Positions 54,473-64,000 of a stretch of 64,000 bases of DNA are shown in pieces. Positions within the stretch are counted from its first letter, which is position 1. Each line of letters starts with the position of its first letter. The position numbers were made by a program, and so were the translations under genes. The notes beneath the pieces were generated by a model. That model ran no database searches, had not been told where the DNA came from, and saw only the letters and a program-made list of their open reading frames with translations. Source of the stretch: Streptomyces parvus (lineage in GTDB: Bacteria > Actinomycetota > Actinomycetes > Streptomycetales > Streptomycetaceae); NCBI RefSeq assembly GCF_032121415.1, contig NZ_CP135079.1:1302001-1366000 (forward strand), given 5' to 3'.

Positions 54473-55099
54473 TCACGCCCCGATCCGGTAGAGCGAGTGC
54501 GTCCAGGAGAACTCGTTGTTGTTCACGTACCAGGCGTGCGAGGCCCAGTTGTAGCGGTCGCTGGAGGGCCAGGGGTCGCCCCAGTAGACCCAGTTGTTGG
54601 CGTCGTCGTACCCGTGGATGACATGCATGTGGCCGCCGCCGGACGACCACTGGATCCGGGTCTCGATGGGACGCTGGGCGGATATCTCCGCCTGCACGGT
54701 CGGGTAGCGCAGCCAGCCGGTGACGTAACTGCCGGGCCTGACCCCGGCCCAGGACAGGCCGGTCTGGACATGGCCCAGGGTGGCCTGCGAGTTGGGGCAC
54801 TGGGTGTTCTGGTTGCGGTTGAAGGCGGCGTTGCAGAACTGGTTCTGGGAGTAGCCGCGGCCGAACCAGGCGGCGATGGTGTTGCCGCCGGCCGCCCAGC
54901 ACCAGTTGCTCTGCTGCTGCGCCTGCATGGTGATGTCGAGCCGCTGGGCGGCGGCGACGGTGGAGCCGGTCGTGGCAGGGGACTGGACGGCTGTGGCGGT
55001 GGCCGCGGGGACGGCGAGCAGGGCGGCGGCCAGAAGGGCGGTGAACGAGAACCTTCCGTTCCTGCCGGGCCGTCTGGGGCTGACTTCTCGGTTGCGCAT
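54473..55099 (-). CDS. Secreted papain-like cysteine protease (C39/C70-like)
   Basis: 208 residues. Signal peptide (FTALLAAALLAVPAATATA) followed by a papain-like domain: QQQSNWCWAAGGNTIAAWFG with the catalytic Cys near residue 68, GGHMHVIHGYDDANNW with His near 157, and VYWGDPWPSSDRYNW with the third residue. It resembles the AvrRpt2/C39-like family common in Streptomyces. Four more Cys are few for disulfides. The ATG at 55099 follows GGGAGGAA. It is divergent from the regulator at 55327. Confidence 0.85.
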   Translation of the reverse strand: MRNREVSPRRPGRNGRFSFTALLAAALLAVPAATATAVQSPATTGSTVAAAQRLDITMQAQQQSNWCWAAGGNTIAAWFGRGYSQNQFCNAAFNRNQNTQCPNSQATLGHVQTGLSWAGVRPGSYVTGWLRYPTVQAEISAQRPIETRIQWSSGGGHMHVIHGYDDANNWVYWGDPWPSSDRYNWASHAWYVNNNEFSWTHSLYRIGA

Positions 55100-55213
55100 G
55101 GCGTTCCTCCCGAAACGGGGGTGGGGATCGGAGGAGCGCGTCCGGACGCTGACGAAGAGCATCCGGCGTTGTCCGGAGCAGGTCAACACGCTTCAATGCG
55201 AGGTGACATCACG

Positions 55214-55314
55214 GTGTGAACGGCACGGCGTCCGTGTGAACGGCACCGCCCCGGTCACCTGCTCCCCCGCATCCCCCGGGGGTCGGTGTCGCCACTCCCC
55301 ACGTGAACGTTCAC
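55214..55314. promoter_or_regulatory. Operator-like cluster in the protease/regulator intergenic region
   Basis: Direct repeats GTGTGAACGGCAC occur at 55214-55226 and 55234-55246, with a 20-bp period. The perfect palindrome GTGAACGTTCAC lies at 55303-55314, 12 bp before the regulator ATG. All three share GTGAACG. A dimeric regulator binding cooperatively, possibly the adjacent one, is a reasonable reading. Confidence 0.6.
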
Positions 55315-55326
55315 CGGAGGCCCGCC

Positions 55327-56253
55327 ATGCGGCAGACCGAGACCGAACTGGCGCAGGTTCTTCGGACCGGGCCGTTCCATCTGGCGTTGCGCACGGCCCT
55401 GTCGGTGCGCGGGCTGCCGCTCCAGCGGGTGCAGCACCATCTGGCGCACCGGGGCGTCAAGCTGGGGGTGACCAGCCTCAGTTACTGGCAGCAGGGGGTG
55501 CGCCGCCCCCGGCGGGCCGAGTCGCTGCGGGCCGTGCGAGCGCTGGAGGAGGTGCTCGCGCTGCCGGACGACTCGCTGCTGCGGCTGCTGCGCGACGGCG
55601 ACGCCCCGGGCGAGGGGGACCGTCCGGCGGGGCGTTCGTACCGGTCGCTGATGGAGGCGTCGGGCTCGGTGGAGCGGCTTCTCGCGGCGATGGAGTCCCC
55701 CGTGGACGGCGGGCTGCACACGGTGGGACACCAGGAGCGGGTGCGGATCGGGGCGCGCCGGGAGCTGGCGGGCCGTACCTCCCGCCATGTGGTGCGCGCG
55801 CACCGGGACGGCGTGGACCGCTATCTCGCGGTGCACCGGGGCGACGCCGGCTGCGACCCGTCCCGGATCACGGTGCGCGCCCTGGAGAACTGCCGGACGG
55901 GCCGGGTCCGCTGGGACGGGGACGCGGGGGTGCTGGTGGCGGAGCTGCTGTTCGACACCCGGCTGCGGTCCGGCGAGACCTACCTCTTCGGTTACGGCTT
56001 CGACGACGGTACGGGTGGGGCGAGCGGTGAGTACGTGCGCGGCTTCACCTTCGGGGGCGGCCAGTACGTGCTCCAGGTCGGTTTCGACGAGGCCGCGCTC
56101 CCGGTGCGGTGCCGCCGGTTCGCCCAGGCGTCGGCGGGAGCGGCGCGCGGGGGCCGCGGGGACCTCACGCTGACCGGCCGGCACCGGACCGTGCACCTGG
56201 TGGAGGAGGGCGTACGGCCGGGGCTGATCGGGATCGACTGGGACTGGGAGTGA
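55327..56253 (+). CDS. Uncharacterised protein with N-terminal XRE-like domain
   Basis: 308 residues. The first 80 or so look like a helix-turn-helix of the XRE type (HLALRTALSVRGLPLQRVQH, VTSLSYWQQGVRRPRRAESL). The remaining 220 form an Arg-rich beta-type region (VRIGARRELAGRTSRHVVRA, GETYLFGYGFDDGTGG) of unknown family, perhaps a ligand-sensing domain. The ATG at 55327 follows CGGAGG; an ATG 8 codons earlier lies within the palindrome. A transcriptional regulator acting on its own gene and the protease operon is inferred. Confidence 0.7.
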   Translation: MRQTETELAQVLRTGPFHLALRTALSVRGLPLQRVQHHLAHRGVKLGVTSLSYWQQGVRRPRRAESLRAVRALEEVLALPDDSLLRLLRDGDAPGEGDRPAGRSYRSLMEASGSVERLLAAMESPVDGGLHTVGHQERVRIGARRELAGRTSRHVVRAHRDGVDRYLAVHRGDAGCDPSRITVRALENCRTGRVRWDGDAGVLVAELLFDTRLRSGETYLFGYGFDDGTGGASGEYVRGFTFGGGQYVLQVGFDEAALPVRCRRFAQASAGAARGGRGDLTLTGRHRTVHLVEEGVRPGLIGIDWDWE

Positions 56254-56415
56254 GGGCCGGCCGGTCGGCCTCCCCGGGCCGGTGAGCACCGCCCGATGGG
56301 TCTGCGGGCCCGGTGCGCCCGCCTGGCCGGTGAGCCTGTGAGCCGGCGGGGCGGAGGTGCTGTGGGGCGGAGGCCCGGCGGGGGGGCGGCCGGGCGGCCG
56401 TCCGCCGTTCGTGGC

Positions 56416-56844
56416 TCAGGCGTCGGGGCCCGCGACGAGCTTTCCGCCCTCGGCGGTGACCGGGACGGCGGGCAGCGGCACGGTGGCCGGGCCCTCGATG
56501 ACCTCGCCGGTGGTGGTGTCGAAGCGGCTGCCGTGGCAGGGGCAGTGGCCCTCGGTGCCCTCGATCTTGGTCAGGACGCAGCCGCCGTGGGTGCACTGGG
56601 CGCTGAACGCCTTGTACTCGCCCTTGGCCGGGCAGCTCACGACGAGGCGCTGTTCCCGGTAGAGCTTGGCGCCGCCGACCGGAACCTCGGAGGCCGCGCC
56701 GAGGGCGACGGGGGCGGTCGGCGTGGGGTTCTTGGCGTGCCCGAGCTTGGACTCGGTCGAGCAGGCGGCCGCTCCCAGCCCGGCGGCACCGGCGAGCGCG
56801 GCGCCCTTCAGCACGGTACGGCGGGCGGCGGGCAGGCCGGGCAT
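56416..56844 (-). CDS. Exported Rieske [2Fe-2S] lipoprotein
   Basis: 142 residues. Twin-arginine signal (ARRTVLKGAALAGAAGLGAA) ending in a lipobox Cys near residue 27, then a Rieske domain: CTHGGCVLTKIEG near 83 and HCPCHGSRFDTTTGEV near 98 give Cys-x-His and Cys-x2-His ligands. The Tat route suits a protein folded with its cluster before export. It is probably a small electron-transfer protein on the outer membrane face; partner unknown. The ATG at 56844 follows GTGGAG. Confidence 0.85.
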   Translation of the reverse strand: MPGLPAARRTVLKGAALAGAAGLGAAACSTESKLGHAKNPTPTAPVALGAASEVPVGGAKLYREQRLVVSCPAKGEYKAFSAQCTHGGCVLTKIEGTEGHCPCHGSRFDTTTGEVIEGPATVPLPAVPVTAEGGKLVAGPDA

Positions 56845-57300
56845 GCGGACTCCACGGGGTGTCGTTCGAGGCGGATCGCGGTGGATCACCGCGGCCGGGG
56901 TCGCCGGACGGGCGCGGAGCGACGACGGCGACCGCGTGTGCCGGTGACAGAACCGACGATACCGGCGAGGAACGGGAGCCTTGCGGGCGGGCCGGTCGAG
57001 AGGGGGGCGGGTCCGGCCGGGTCGGTCCCGCCCCGCCGGGGAACGGCCGGATCGGTCCGGCCTCCGCCAGGGAACGGCCGAGCGCGGCCCGGCACTCTCC
57101 GGAAGTCACGACTCCGCTCGGACGGCACGCCCACCGCCCGGGACCGGCCGGGGGCCGACCCCGCCCCGCCGGAGTACGGCCGAACGCCGCCCGGCATTCT
57201 CCGGACGGCGCGGCTGCGGCGGACAGGCGGGGGCCGCCCATGCCGATGGCGGCGGCCCCCCTCGTCCTGCGGGAGCCGCCGCCGTCGTGAGCCCGGGGGC
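56845..57300. other. Long intergenic region upstream of the Rieske gene
   Basis: 456 bp between uvrA and the Rieske gene, both on minus. It holds the repeat described at 57071-57205 and GC-rich low-complexity sequence. Frames crossing it lack ribosome binding sites and family similarity. No convincing gene seen. Confidence 0.5.
57071..57205. repeat. Duplicated ~34-bp element downstream of uvrA
   Basis: Copy 1 (57071-57103) and copy 2 (57171-57205) share an ACGGCCGA start and a CCGGCA[C/T]TCTCCGGA end with few differences, about 100 bp apart. A third partial copy (GGGAACGGCCGGATCGG) begins near 57041. Each copy carries CCGG-N6-CCGG, able to form a small hairpin. Confidence 0.6.
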
Positions 57301-60321
<3,021 letters not shown>

Positions 60322-60496
60322 GCCGGTCCGCACCTTTCTAGAGAGAAGCGGGGGAACTGAGCCCCTCTCCCAGGGTATGGGGGGCGCCACAGCAGTGTCA
60401 GAGGCTTTCGACTCCGAGCGTATAGCACGCACATTCGATTTACGGCGGCCCTTCCCCTCCTTCACCCGAATGAGTGGCGGGGCTAGGCTCGGCCGC

Positions 60497-61186
60497 ATGA
60501 TTGATCATGCGCACGACCTGGGAGCTGTACGCGAAGCGACCGAACGGCTGCTCGACGCAGTCGGCAAACTGGACAACGCCGCTGTCGCCGAGCCGTCACG
60601 GTTGCCCGGCTGGAGTCGGGGCCATGTCCTGACCCACCTGTCACGTAACGCCGACGCGCTCGGAAATGTTCTCCGGGGCCTCCCGATGTACGCGAGCAGC
60701 GAAACCCGCGACGCCGACATCGCCGACGGCGCCCCCCGCCCGATGGCCGAGCAGCTGGCCGACCTGCGGGAGAGCGCGGACGCCCTCCAGGCGGTCTCCG
60801 CCGGACCGGCCGACTGGTCCCGTACGGTCGCCCTGCGCAACGGGGTGACGGATTCGGCGGCCCGGGTCCCCTTCCGGCGCTGGGTCGAGGTGGAGCTGCA
60901 CCACGTCGACCTCGACATCGGCTACGAGCTGGAGGACCTTCCCGCCGAGTTCGTGGAGCGGGAGATCTCCTTCCTCGCCGAGCGCTTCCTGGGCAACGAG
61001 GCCGTGCCCGCCACCGGACTGACCGACCTCGACGACCGCACCTGGAGCACGGGCGGCGGCCCGCCGAGCGAGCTGGTGACGGTGCAGGGGCCCGCCGTGG
61101 AGCTGCTGGGCTGGCTCTGCGGACGCCGCGACGGCTCCGCCCTGACCGTGGCCGGGGGCCCGTTGCCCACGCTGCCCCCGCTATAG
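60497..61186 (+). CDS. Maleylpyruvate isomerase-family mycothiol-dependent protein
   Basis: 229 residues. N-terminal DinB-like four-helix metal domain ([20 protein letters not shown] with a metal His near residue 49, and [20 protein letters not shown] with further His near 137). A C-terminal MDMPI-type region ends [14 protein letters not shown]. These proteins use mycothiol as the thiol cofactor for isomerisation or detoxification; maleylpyruvate is only the founding substrate. It is 10 bp upstream of the MBL-fold gene, probably in one operon. Confidence 0.88.
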   Translation: MIDHAHDLGAVREATERLLDAVGKLDNAAVAEPSRLPGWSRGHVLTHLSRNADALGNVLRGLPMYASSETRDADIADGAPRPMAEQLADLRESADALQAVSAGPADWSRTVALRNGVTDSAARVPFRRWVEVELHHVDLDIGYELEDLPAEFVEREISFLAERFLGNEAVPATGLTDLDDRTWSTGGGPPSELVTVQGPAVELLGWLCGRRDGSALTVAGGPLPTLPPL

Positions 61187-61196
61187 GCTGAGCCGC

Positions 61197-61853
61197 ATGA
61201 CGTACAGCGGAGCGGTGAAGGTCGGCGGACCGGCGAGCGTGCACGAACTGACGGATCTGATGATCTCCAAGGTCGCCGTCGGCGCGATGGACAACAACGC
61301 GTATCTGCTGCGCTGCCGGGCCACCGGCGAGCAGCTGCTGATCGACGCCGCCGCCGAGCCGGAGACCCTGCTCGCGCTGATCGGTGACGACGGGATCGCC
61401 TCCGTCGTCACCACCCACCGGCACGGGGACCACTGGCAGGCACTGGCCCAGGTGGTCGGGGCGACGGGCGCCCGGACGTTCGCGGGCCGCTACGACGCGG
61501 AGGGCATCCCGGTGCCGACCGACGTCCTGGTCGAGGACGGCGACGCGATCACTGTCGGCCGGGTCGAGCTGACCGCCCGCCATCTGGTCGGCCACACCCC
61601 GGGCTCCATCGCCCTGGTCTACGACGACCCGCACGGCGCCCCGCACCTGTTCACCGGGGACTGCCTCTTCCCCGGCGGGGTCGGGAACACGCGCCAGGAC
61701 CCCGAGGCGTTCGCGAGCCTGCTGAACGACGTCGAGACGAAGCTGTTCGACCGGCTGCCCGACGAGACGTGGGTCTACCCCGGCCACGGGCACGACACGA
61801 CGCTGGGCACGGAGCGCCCCCAGCTGTCCGAGTGGCGCGCCCGCGGCTGGTAG
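61197..61853 (+). CDS. MBL-fold metallo-hydrolase (glyoxalase II-like)
   Basis: 218 residues. The metal motif is VVTTHRHGDHWQALAQV near residue 72, with LVGHTPGSIALVYDD near 128, LFTGDCLFPGGVGN near 148 and WVYPGHGHDTTLGTE near 195. This is the full set of His/Asp ligands for a di-zinc site. It probably hydrolyses a thioester, possibly a mycothiol adduct, given the mycothiol-dependent gene directly upstream. Confidence 0.9.
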   Translation: MTYSGAVKVGGPASVHELTDLMISKVAVGAMDNNAYLLRCRATGEQLLIDAAAEPETLLALIGDDGIASVVTTHRHGDHWQALAQVVGATGARTFAGRYDAEGIPVPTDVLVEDGDAITVGRVELTARHLVGHTPGSIALVYDDPHGAPHLFTGDCLFPGGVGNTRQDPEAFASLLNDVETKLFDRLPDETWVYPGHGHDTTLGTERPQLSEWRARGW

Positions 61854-61932
61854 CCCGCGCGGCGGCCCACCCGCTCCTCCCCCACACCCGCACCACCTCC
61901 CGCGTACGCGCCTTCCGTGCACGCACGCGAAA

Positions 61933-61974
61933 GCGGCCGGGGTGGACGGCTTTCGCCGTATCCACCCCGGCCGC
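61933..61974. terminator. Bidirectional terminator between the MBL gene and terC
   Basis: GCGGCCGGGGTGGA (61933-61946) pairs perfectly with TCCACCCCGGCCGC (61961-61974). The 14-nt loop can itself pair CGGC/GCCG around TTTC. Genes on both sides converge on it. Confidence 0.88.
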
Positions 61975-62010
61975 TGCCGGTGTGTCCCTGTGCCGCTCGG
62001 GCGGCCCGGG

Positions 62011-63027
62011 TCAGCTGAGGGTCTTGCTCTCCTCGTCGGCCGGACCGGTGGTCTCGGCCTTCTCGGCCTCCTCCGCCTCGGCCGCCGCCTGCTTCTTGTT
62101 GGCGATGAGGCTGGTGATCGTGGTGATCACCAGGACGCCGCAGATGACGGAGAGCGAGAACGGGATGGAGATCTCGGGCGTGTGCACCCCGGACTCGTGC
62201 AGGGCGTGCAGCACCAGCTTGACGCCGATGAAGCCGAGGATCACCGACAGGCCGTAGCTGAGGTGGACCAGCTTCTTCAGCAGACCGCCGATGAGGAAGT
62301 ACAGCTGGCGCAGGCCCATCAGCGCGAACGCGTTGGCCGTGAAGACGATGTACGGGTCCTGGGTCAGGCCGAAGATCGCCGGGATCGAGTCCAGTGCGAA
62401 CAGCACGTCGGTCATACCGATGGCGAGCATGACCACCATCAGCGGGGTCAGGATGCGCTTGCCGTTCTTCTGGATGAAGAGCTTCGTGCCGTGGTACTGG
62501 TCGGCGACACCGAAGCGGTGCTCGATCTTCTTGAGGAGACGGTTCTCCTCGAACTCCTCGTCCTCCTCGTCGGCCCGGGCCTCCTGGATGAGCTTCCAGG
62601 CGGTGTAGATCAGGAACGCGCCGAAGATGTAGAACACCCACGAGAAGTTCGCGATCACGGCGGCGCCGGCGGCGATGAAGATCGCACGGAGCACGAGAGC
62701 GATGAGCACACCGATGAGCAGCACGCGCTGCTGGAGGTGCGAGGGCACCGAGAACTTCGCCATGATCAGGACGAAGACGAAGAGGTTGTCGACGCTCAGT
62801 GACTTCTCGGTGATGAATCCGGCGAAGAACTCGCCGGAGGCCTGGCTCTCGCCGGCGACCATGAGGCCGACTCCGAAGAGGACGGCCAGCGCGATCCAGA
62901 CGACCGTCCAGATCCCGGCTTCCTTGGTCGACACGTCATGGGGCTTGCGCCCGATGAAGAAGTCGACGGCGATCAGGGCTGAGAGACCAATGATGGTCAG
63001 GCCCCATACGGTCCATGAAACGTCCAC
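62011..63027 (-). CDS. TerC-family integral membrane protein (Alx/MeeF-like)
   Basis: 338 residues with about nine membrane helices. Conserved acidic helix motifs are FITEKSLSVDNLFVFVLIMA near residue 72 and IGMTDVLFALDSIPAIFGLT near 203, candidate metal-coordinating sites. The cytosolic loop EARADEEDEEFEENRLLKKI is strongly acidic. TerC-family proteins Alx and YkoY export manganese or load metal onto secreted proteins. GTG start behind GCCGGAGG. A yybP-ykoY-like leader upstream supports a manganese role more than tellurite resistance. Confidence 0.9.
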   Translation of the reverse strand: MDVSWTVWGLTIIGLSALIAVDFFIGRKPHDVSTKEAGIWTVVWIALAVLFGVGLMVAGESQASGEFFAGFITEKSLSVDNLFVFVLIMAKFSVPSHLQQRVLLIGVLIALVLRAIFIAAGAAVIANFSWVFYIFGAFLIYTAWKLIQEARADEEDEEFEENRLLKKIEHRFGVADQYHGTKLFIQKNGKRILTPLMVVMLAIGMTDVLFALDSIPAIFGLTQDPYIVFTANAFALMGLRQLYFLIGGLLKKLVHLSYGLSVILGFIGVKLVLHALHESGVHTPEISIPFSLSVICGVLVITTITSLIANKKQAAAEAEEAEKAETTGPADEESKTLS

Positions 63028-63031
63028 TGCG

Positions 63032-63180
63032 CCTCCGGCAGTTCGCTACGGCTACTGGATCAGCGTCGTCGCTGCCGGAGGTCTCTTCCATCCCTGCACG
63101 TGGTGCGCGCCTGGACCGACGCCCCGGGACCGATTGCGGTCCGTATTGACGGGACGTCGCGTAAGGAGTACTCCCCTCCG
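63032..63180 (-). ncRNA. Probable yybP-ykoY (manganese) riboswitch upstream of terC
   Basis: Reading the minus strand: P1 5' arm CGGAGG (63175-63180), then GGGAGTA, an internal loop segment GTCAATACGG with a GGACCG-CAAT-CGGTCC hairpin, then GAGACC running into the P1 3' arm CCTCCG (63076-63081). Order and key motifs (GGGGAGTA first, GAGACCTCC last) match the yybP-ykoY family, which binds Mn2+ and often precedes TerC genes. The 3' arm with its flank (63072-63081) is perfectly complementary over 10 nt to the terC Shine-Dalgarno region (63032-63041). Metal-stabilised P1 would therefore free the ribosome site. Confidence 0.72.
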
Positions 63181-63268
63181 TTCCCCGAACAGTACAGGTA
63201 TCACCAAGGAAAGGTAAAGGAAAGGGTAAAGGGATCGTCAAAAACGCAGGTCAGAGACCGATGCTCCT

Positions 63269-64000
63269 TCAGCGGCCGGCAGCTCTGCGGGCTGCTGCCA
63301 CCGCCCCGAGCACCTGCTCCAGGACGCGGCTGCCCGGCGGAATGGTCAACGGCTCGTACGTCCAGGCGTGCCCGACCCAGGGGTCGGCGAGGTGACTGTC
63401 GGCGACCGGGGTGATCCGCAGCAGCGAACGCCACAGCGGGTCGAGGACCGGCCCGTACGCGCTGGCCTCCTCCCGGTCCGCGACCATCAGGAGGTGCACC
63501 CCGACCGCCGGGCCCTCGTCGGCGAGGTAGCGGAGCTGGGTGACGGCCCGGTCGTCGAATCCGTGCGGGAAGTCGTTGACCACCAGGAGCTGTTCGCCGG
63601 TGTCCAGGTCGGGCGGGAGCGAGTCGGCCGCCCGGGCCCGGACCGCCATCTGCACCAGGTCCACCCGCCGGGTGAGGTGGGCGAGGACCGAGGCCACTCC
63701 CCCGGGCCCGGCGGCAGGCGGTCCGGCGAGGACGCCCGCCTCGACGAGCGGCGCGAGCGGACCGGCCGCCGAACCCGCCGGGTCGATGACGTGCACCGCG
63801 AACTCCCCGGGCGGATACACCGCGAGCAGCCGGGCCGCGTGCGCGACCGCGGCCTCCATGGCCAGTCGGCGCAGCCGGTCCGTGTCCATCAGGGCGGCGG
63901 CCTCGGACGCCGTCCGCCCGCTGTCCACCCACATCCCGCGCTCCAGCGGCAGCCGGACGAGCAGCGGGATGCGCAGGTCGGTGCGCTCGGGCAGATGAAG
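63269..64000 (-). CDS. C-terminal part of an FtsK/SpoIIIE-like ATPase domain protein (5' end outside window)
   Basis: About 243 codons open to the right edge with no start required. Alternating beta strands and helices such as GEFAVHVIDPAGSAAGPLAP, TGEQLLVVNDFPHGFDDRAV and VGVHLLMVADREEASAYGPV look like the C-terminal half of a P-loop ATPase of the FtsK/SpoIIIE type. LLVVNDFP is the Walker B-like strand. The Walker A would lie outside the window. ESX-like secretion or conjugation relatives are alternatives. Its 5' part and partner genes are not visible. Confidence 0.5.
   Translation of the reverse strand, partial: LHLPERTDLRIPLLVRLPLERGMWVDSGRTASEAAALMDTDRLRRLAMEAAVAHAARLLAVYPPGEFAVHVIDPAGSAAGPLAPLVEAGVLAGPPAAGPGGVASVLAHLTRRVDLVQMAVRARAADSLPPDLDTGEQLLVVNDFPHGFDDRAVTQLRYLADEGPAVGVHLLMVADREEASAYGPVLDPLWRSLLRITPVADSHLADPWVGHAWTYEPLTIPPGSRVLEQVLGAVAAARRAAGR

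Noticed and set aside
60330..60450. LexA/SOS box upstream of uvrA
   Set aside because: A weak CGAATGTGCG-like match was seen, but it lacks the paired GAAC/GTTC arms required for a LexA site.
63201..63241. AAAGG-rich purine run upstream of the terC leader as a coding ribosome binding site
   Set aside because: No plus-strand start with coding bias follows it; it reads better as part of the terC promoter region or the space between two minus-strand genes.

Overview
The window looks like a chromosomal core segment of a Streptomyces or a very close relative. The evidence is very high GC, third-codon G/C bias, frequent GTG starts and 4-bp ATGA/GTGA gene overlaps. Marker genes agree: WhiA, a mycothiol-dependent enzyme family, an RbpA-type protein, OpcA, and a SufR-led suf operon containing a Rieske ferredoxin. 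No tRNA, rRNA, CRISPR array, insertion sequence or prophage was seen.

Layout. (1) 1-6615: an organosulfur-scavenging operon on the minus strand (SfnG, a DszC-like monooxygenase, an SsuE-type reductase, an SfnB-type oxidoreductase, SsuD). It is preceded by a 23-residue leader peptide ending in Cys-Cys and stands opposite a divergent LysR regulator. (2) 6.7-15.9 kb: an MFS exporter, a kdgD-like lyase with an uncharacterised partner, a TerD-domain protein and several small conserved or hypothetical genes. (3) 16.0-17.9 kb: dapA and dapD for lysine and peptidoglycan synthesis, convergent. (4) 18.1-20.8 kb: a broken HxlR regulator, a TetR-SMR efflux pair with a two-site operator, and a membrane protein. 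(5) 20.8-27.4 kb: sufR-B-D-Rieske-C-S-U plus a SufT-like gene, one minus-strand Fe-S assembly operon with a SufR operator over its start. (6) 27.5-32.7 kb: an ABC-2 exporter, ctaA and ctaB (heme A synthesis), separated by a decayed amidohydrolase gene. (7) 32.9-48.1 kb: central carbon metabolism. tkt-tal-zwf-opcA-pgl run on plus and pgi, tpiA, pgk and gap on minus, with secG, an RbpA-family gene and two PH-domain membrane proteins between them. (8) 48.4-53.4 kb: whiA-yvcK-rapZ-uvrC, four overlapping genes. (9) 53.5-60.3 kb: a secreted cysteine protease with a secreted partner, a divergent regulator with an operator cluster, a Tat/lipoprotein Rieske protein, and uvrA. (10) 60.5-64.0 kb: a mycothiol-dependent enzyme, an MBL-fold hydrolase, terC under a probable yybP-ykoY (manganese) riboswitch, and the C-terminal part of an FtsK/SpoIIIE-like protein.

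How the genes work together. The oxidative pentose phosphate genes zwf-opcA-pgl sit with tkt-tal, and gap-pgk-tpiA sit with pgi, so most sugar-phosphate interconversion is encoded within 16 kb. The suf operon would serve Fe-S demand, including its embedded Rieske protein. The sulfur operon would release sulfite from sulfones and sulfonates when cysteine is low. Regulation is unusually readable here. It includes a candidate Cys attenuator, a SufR box, a TetR operator pair, a direct-repeat/palindrome operator, and a riboswitch whose P1 3' strand is perfectly complementary to the terC Shine-Dalgarno region. Two genes are clearly decayed: the HxlR regulator and the amidohydrolase.
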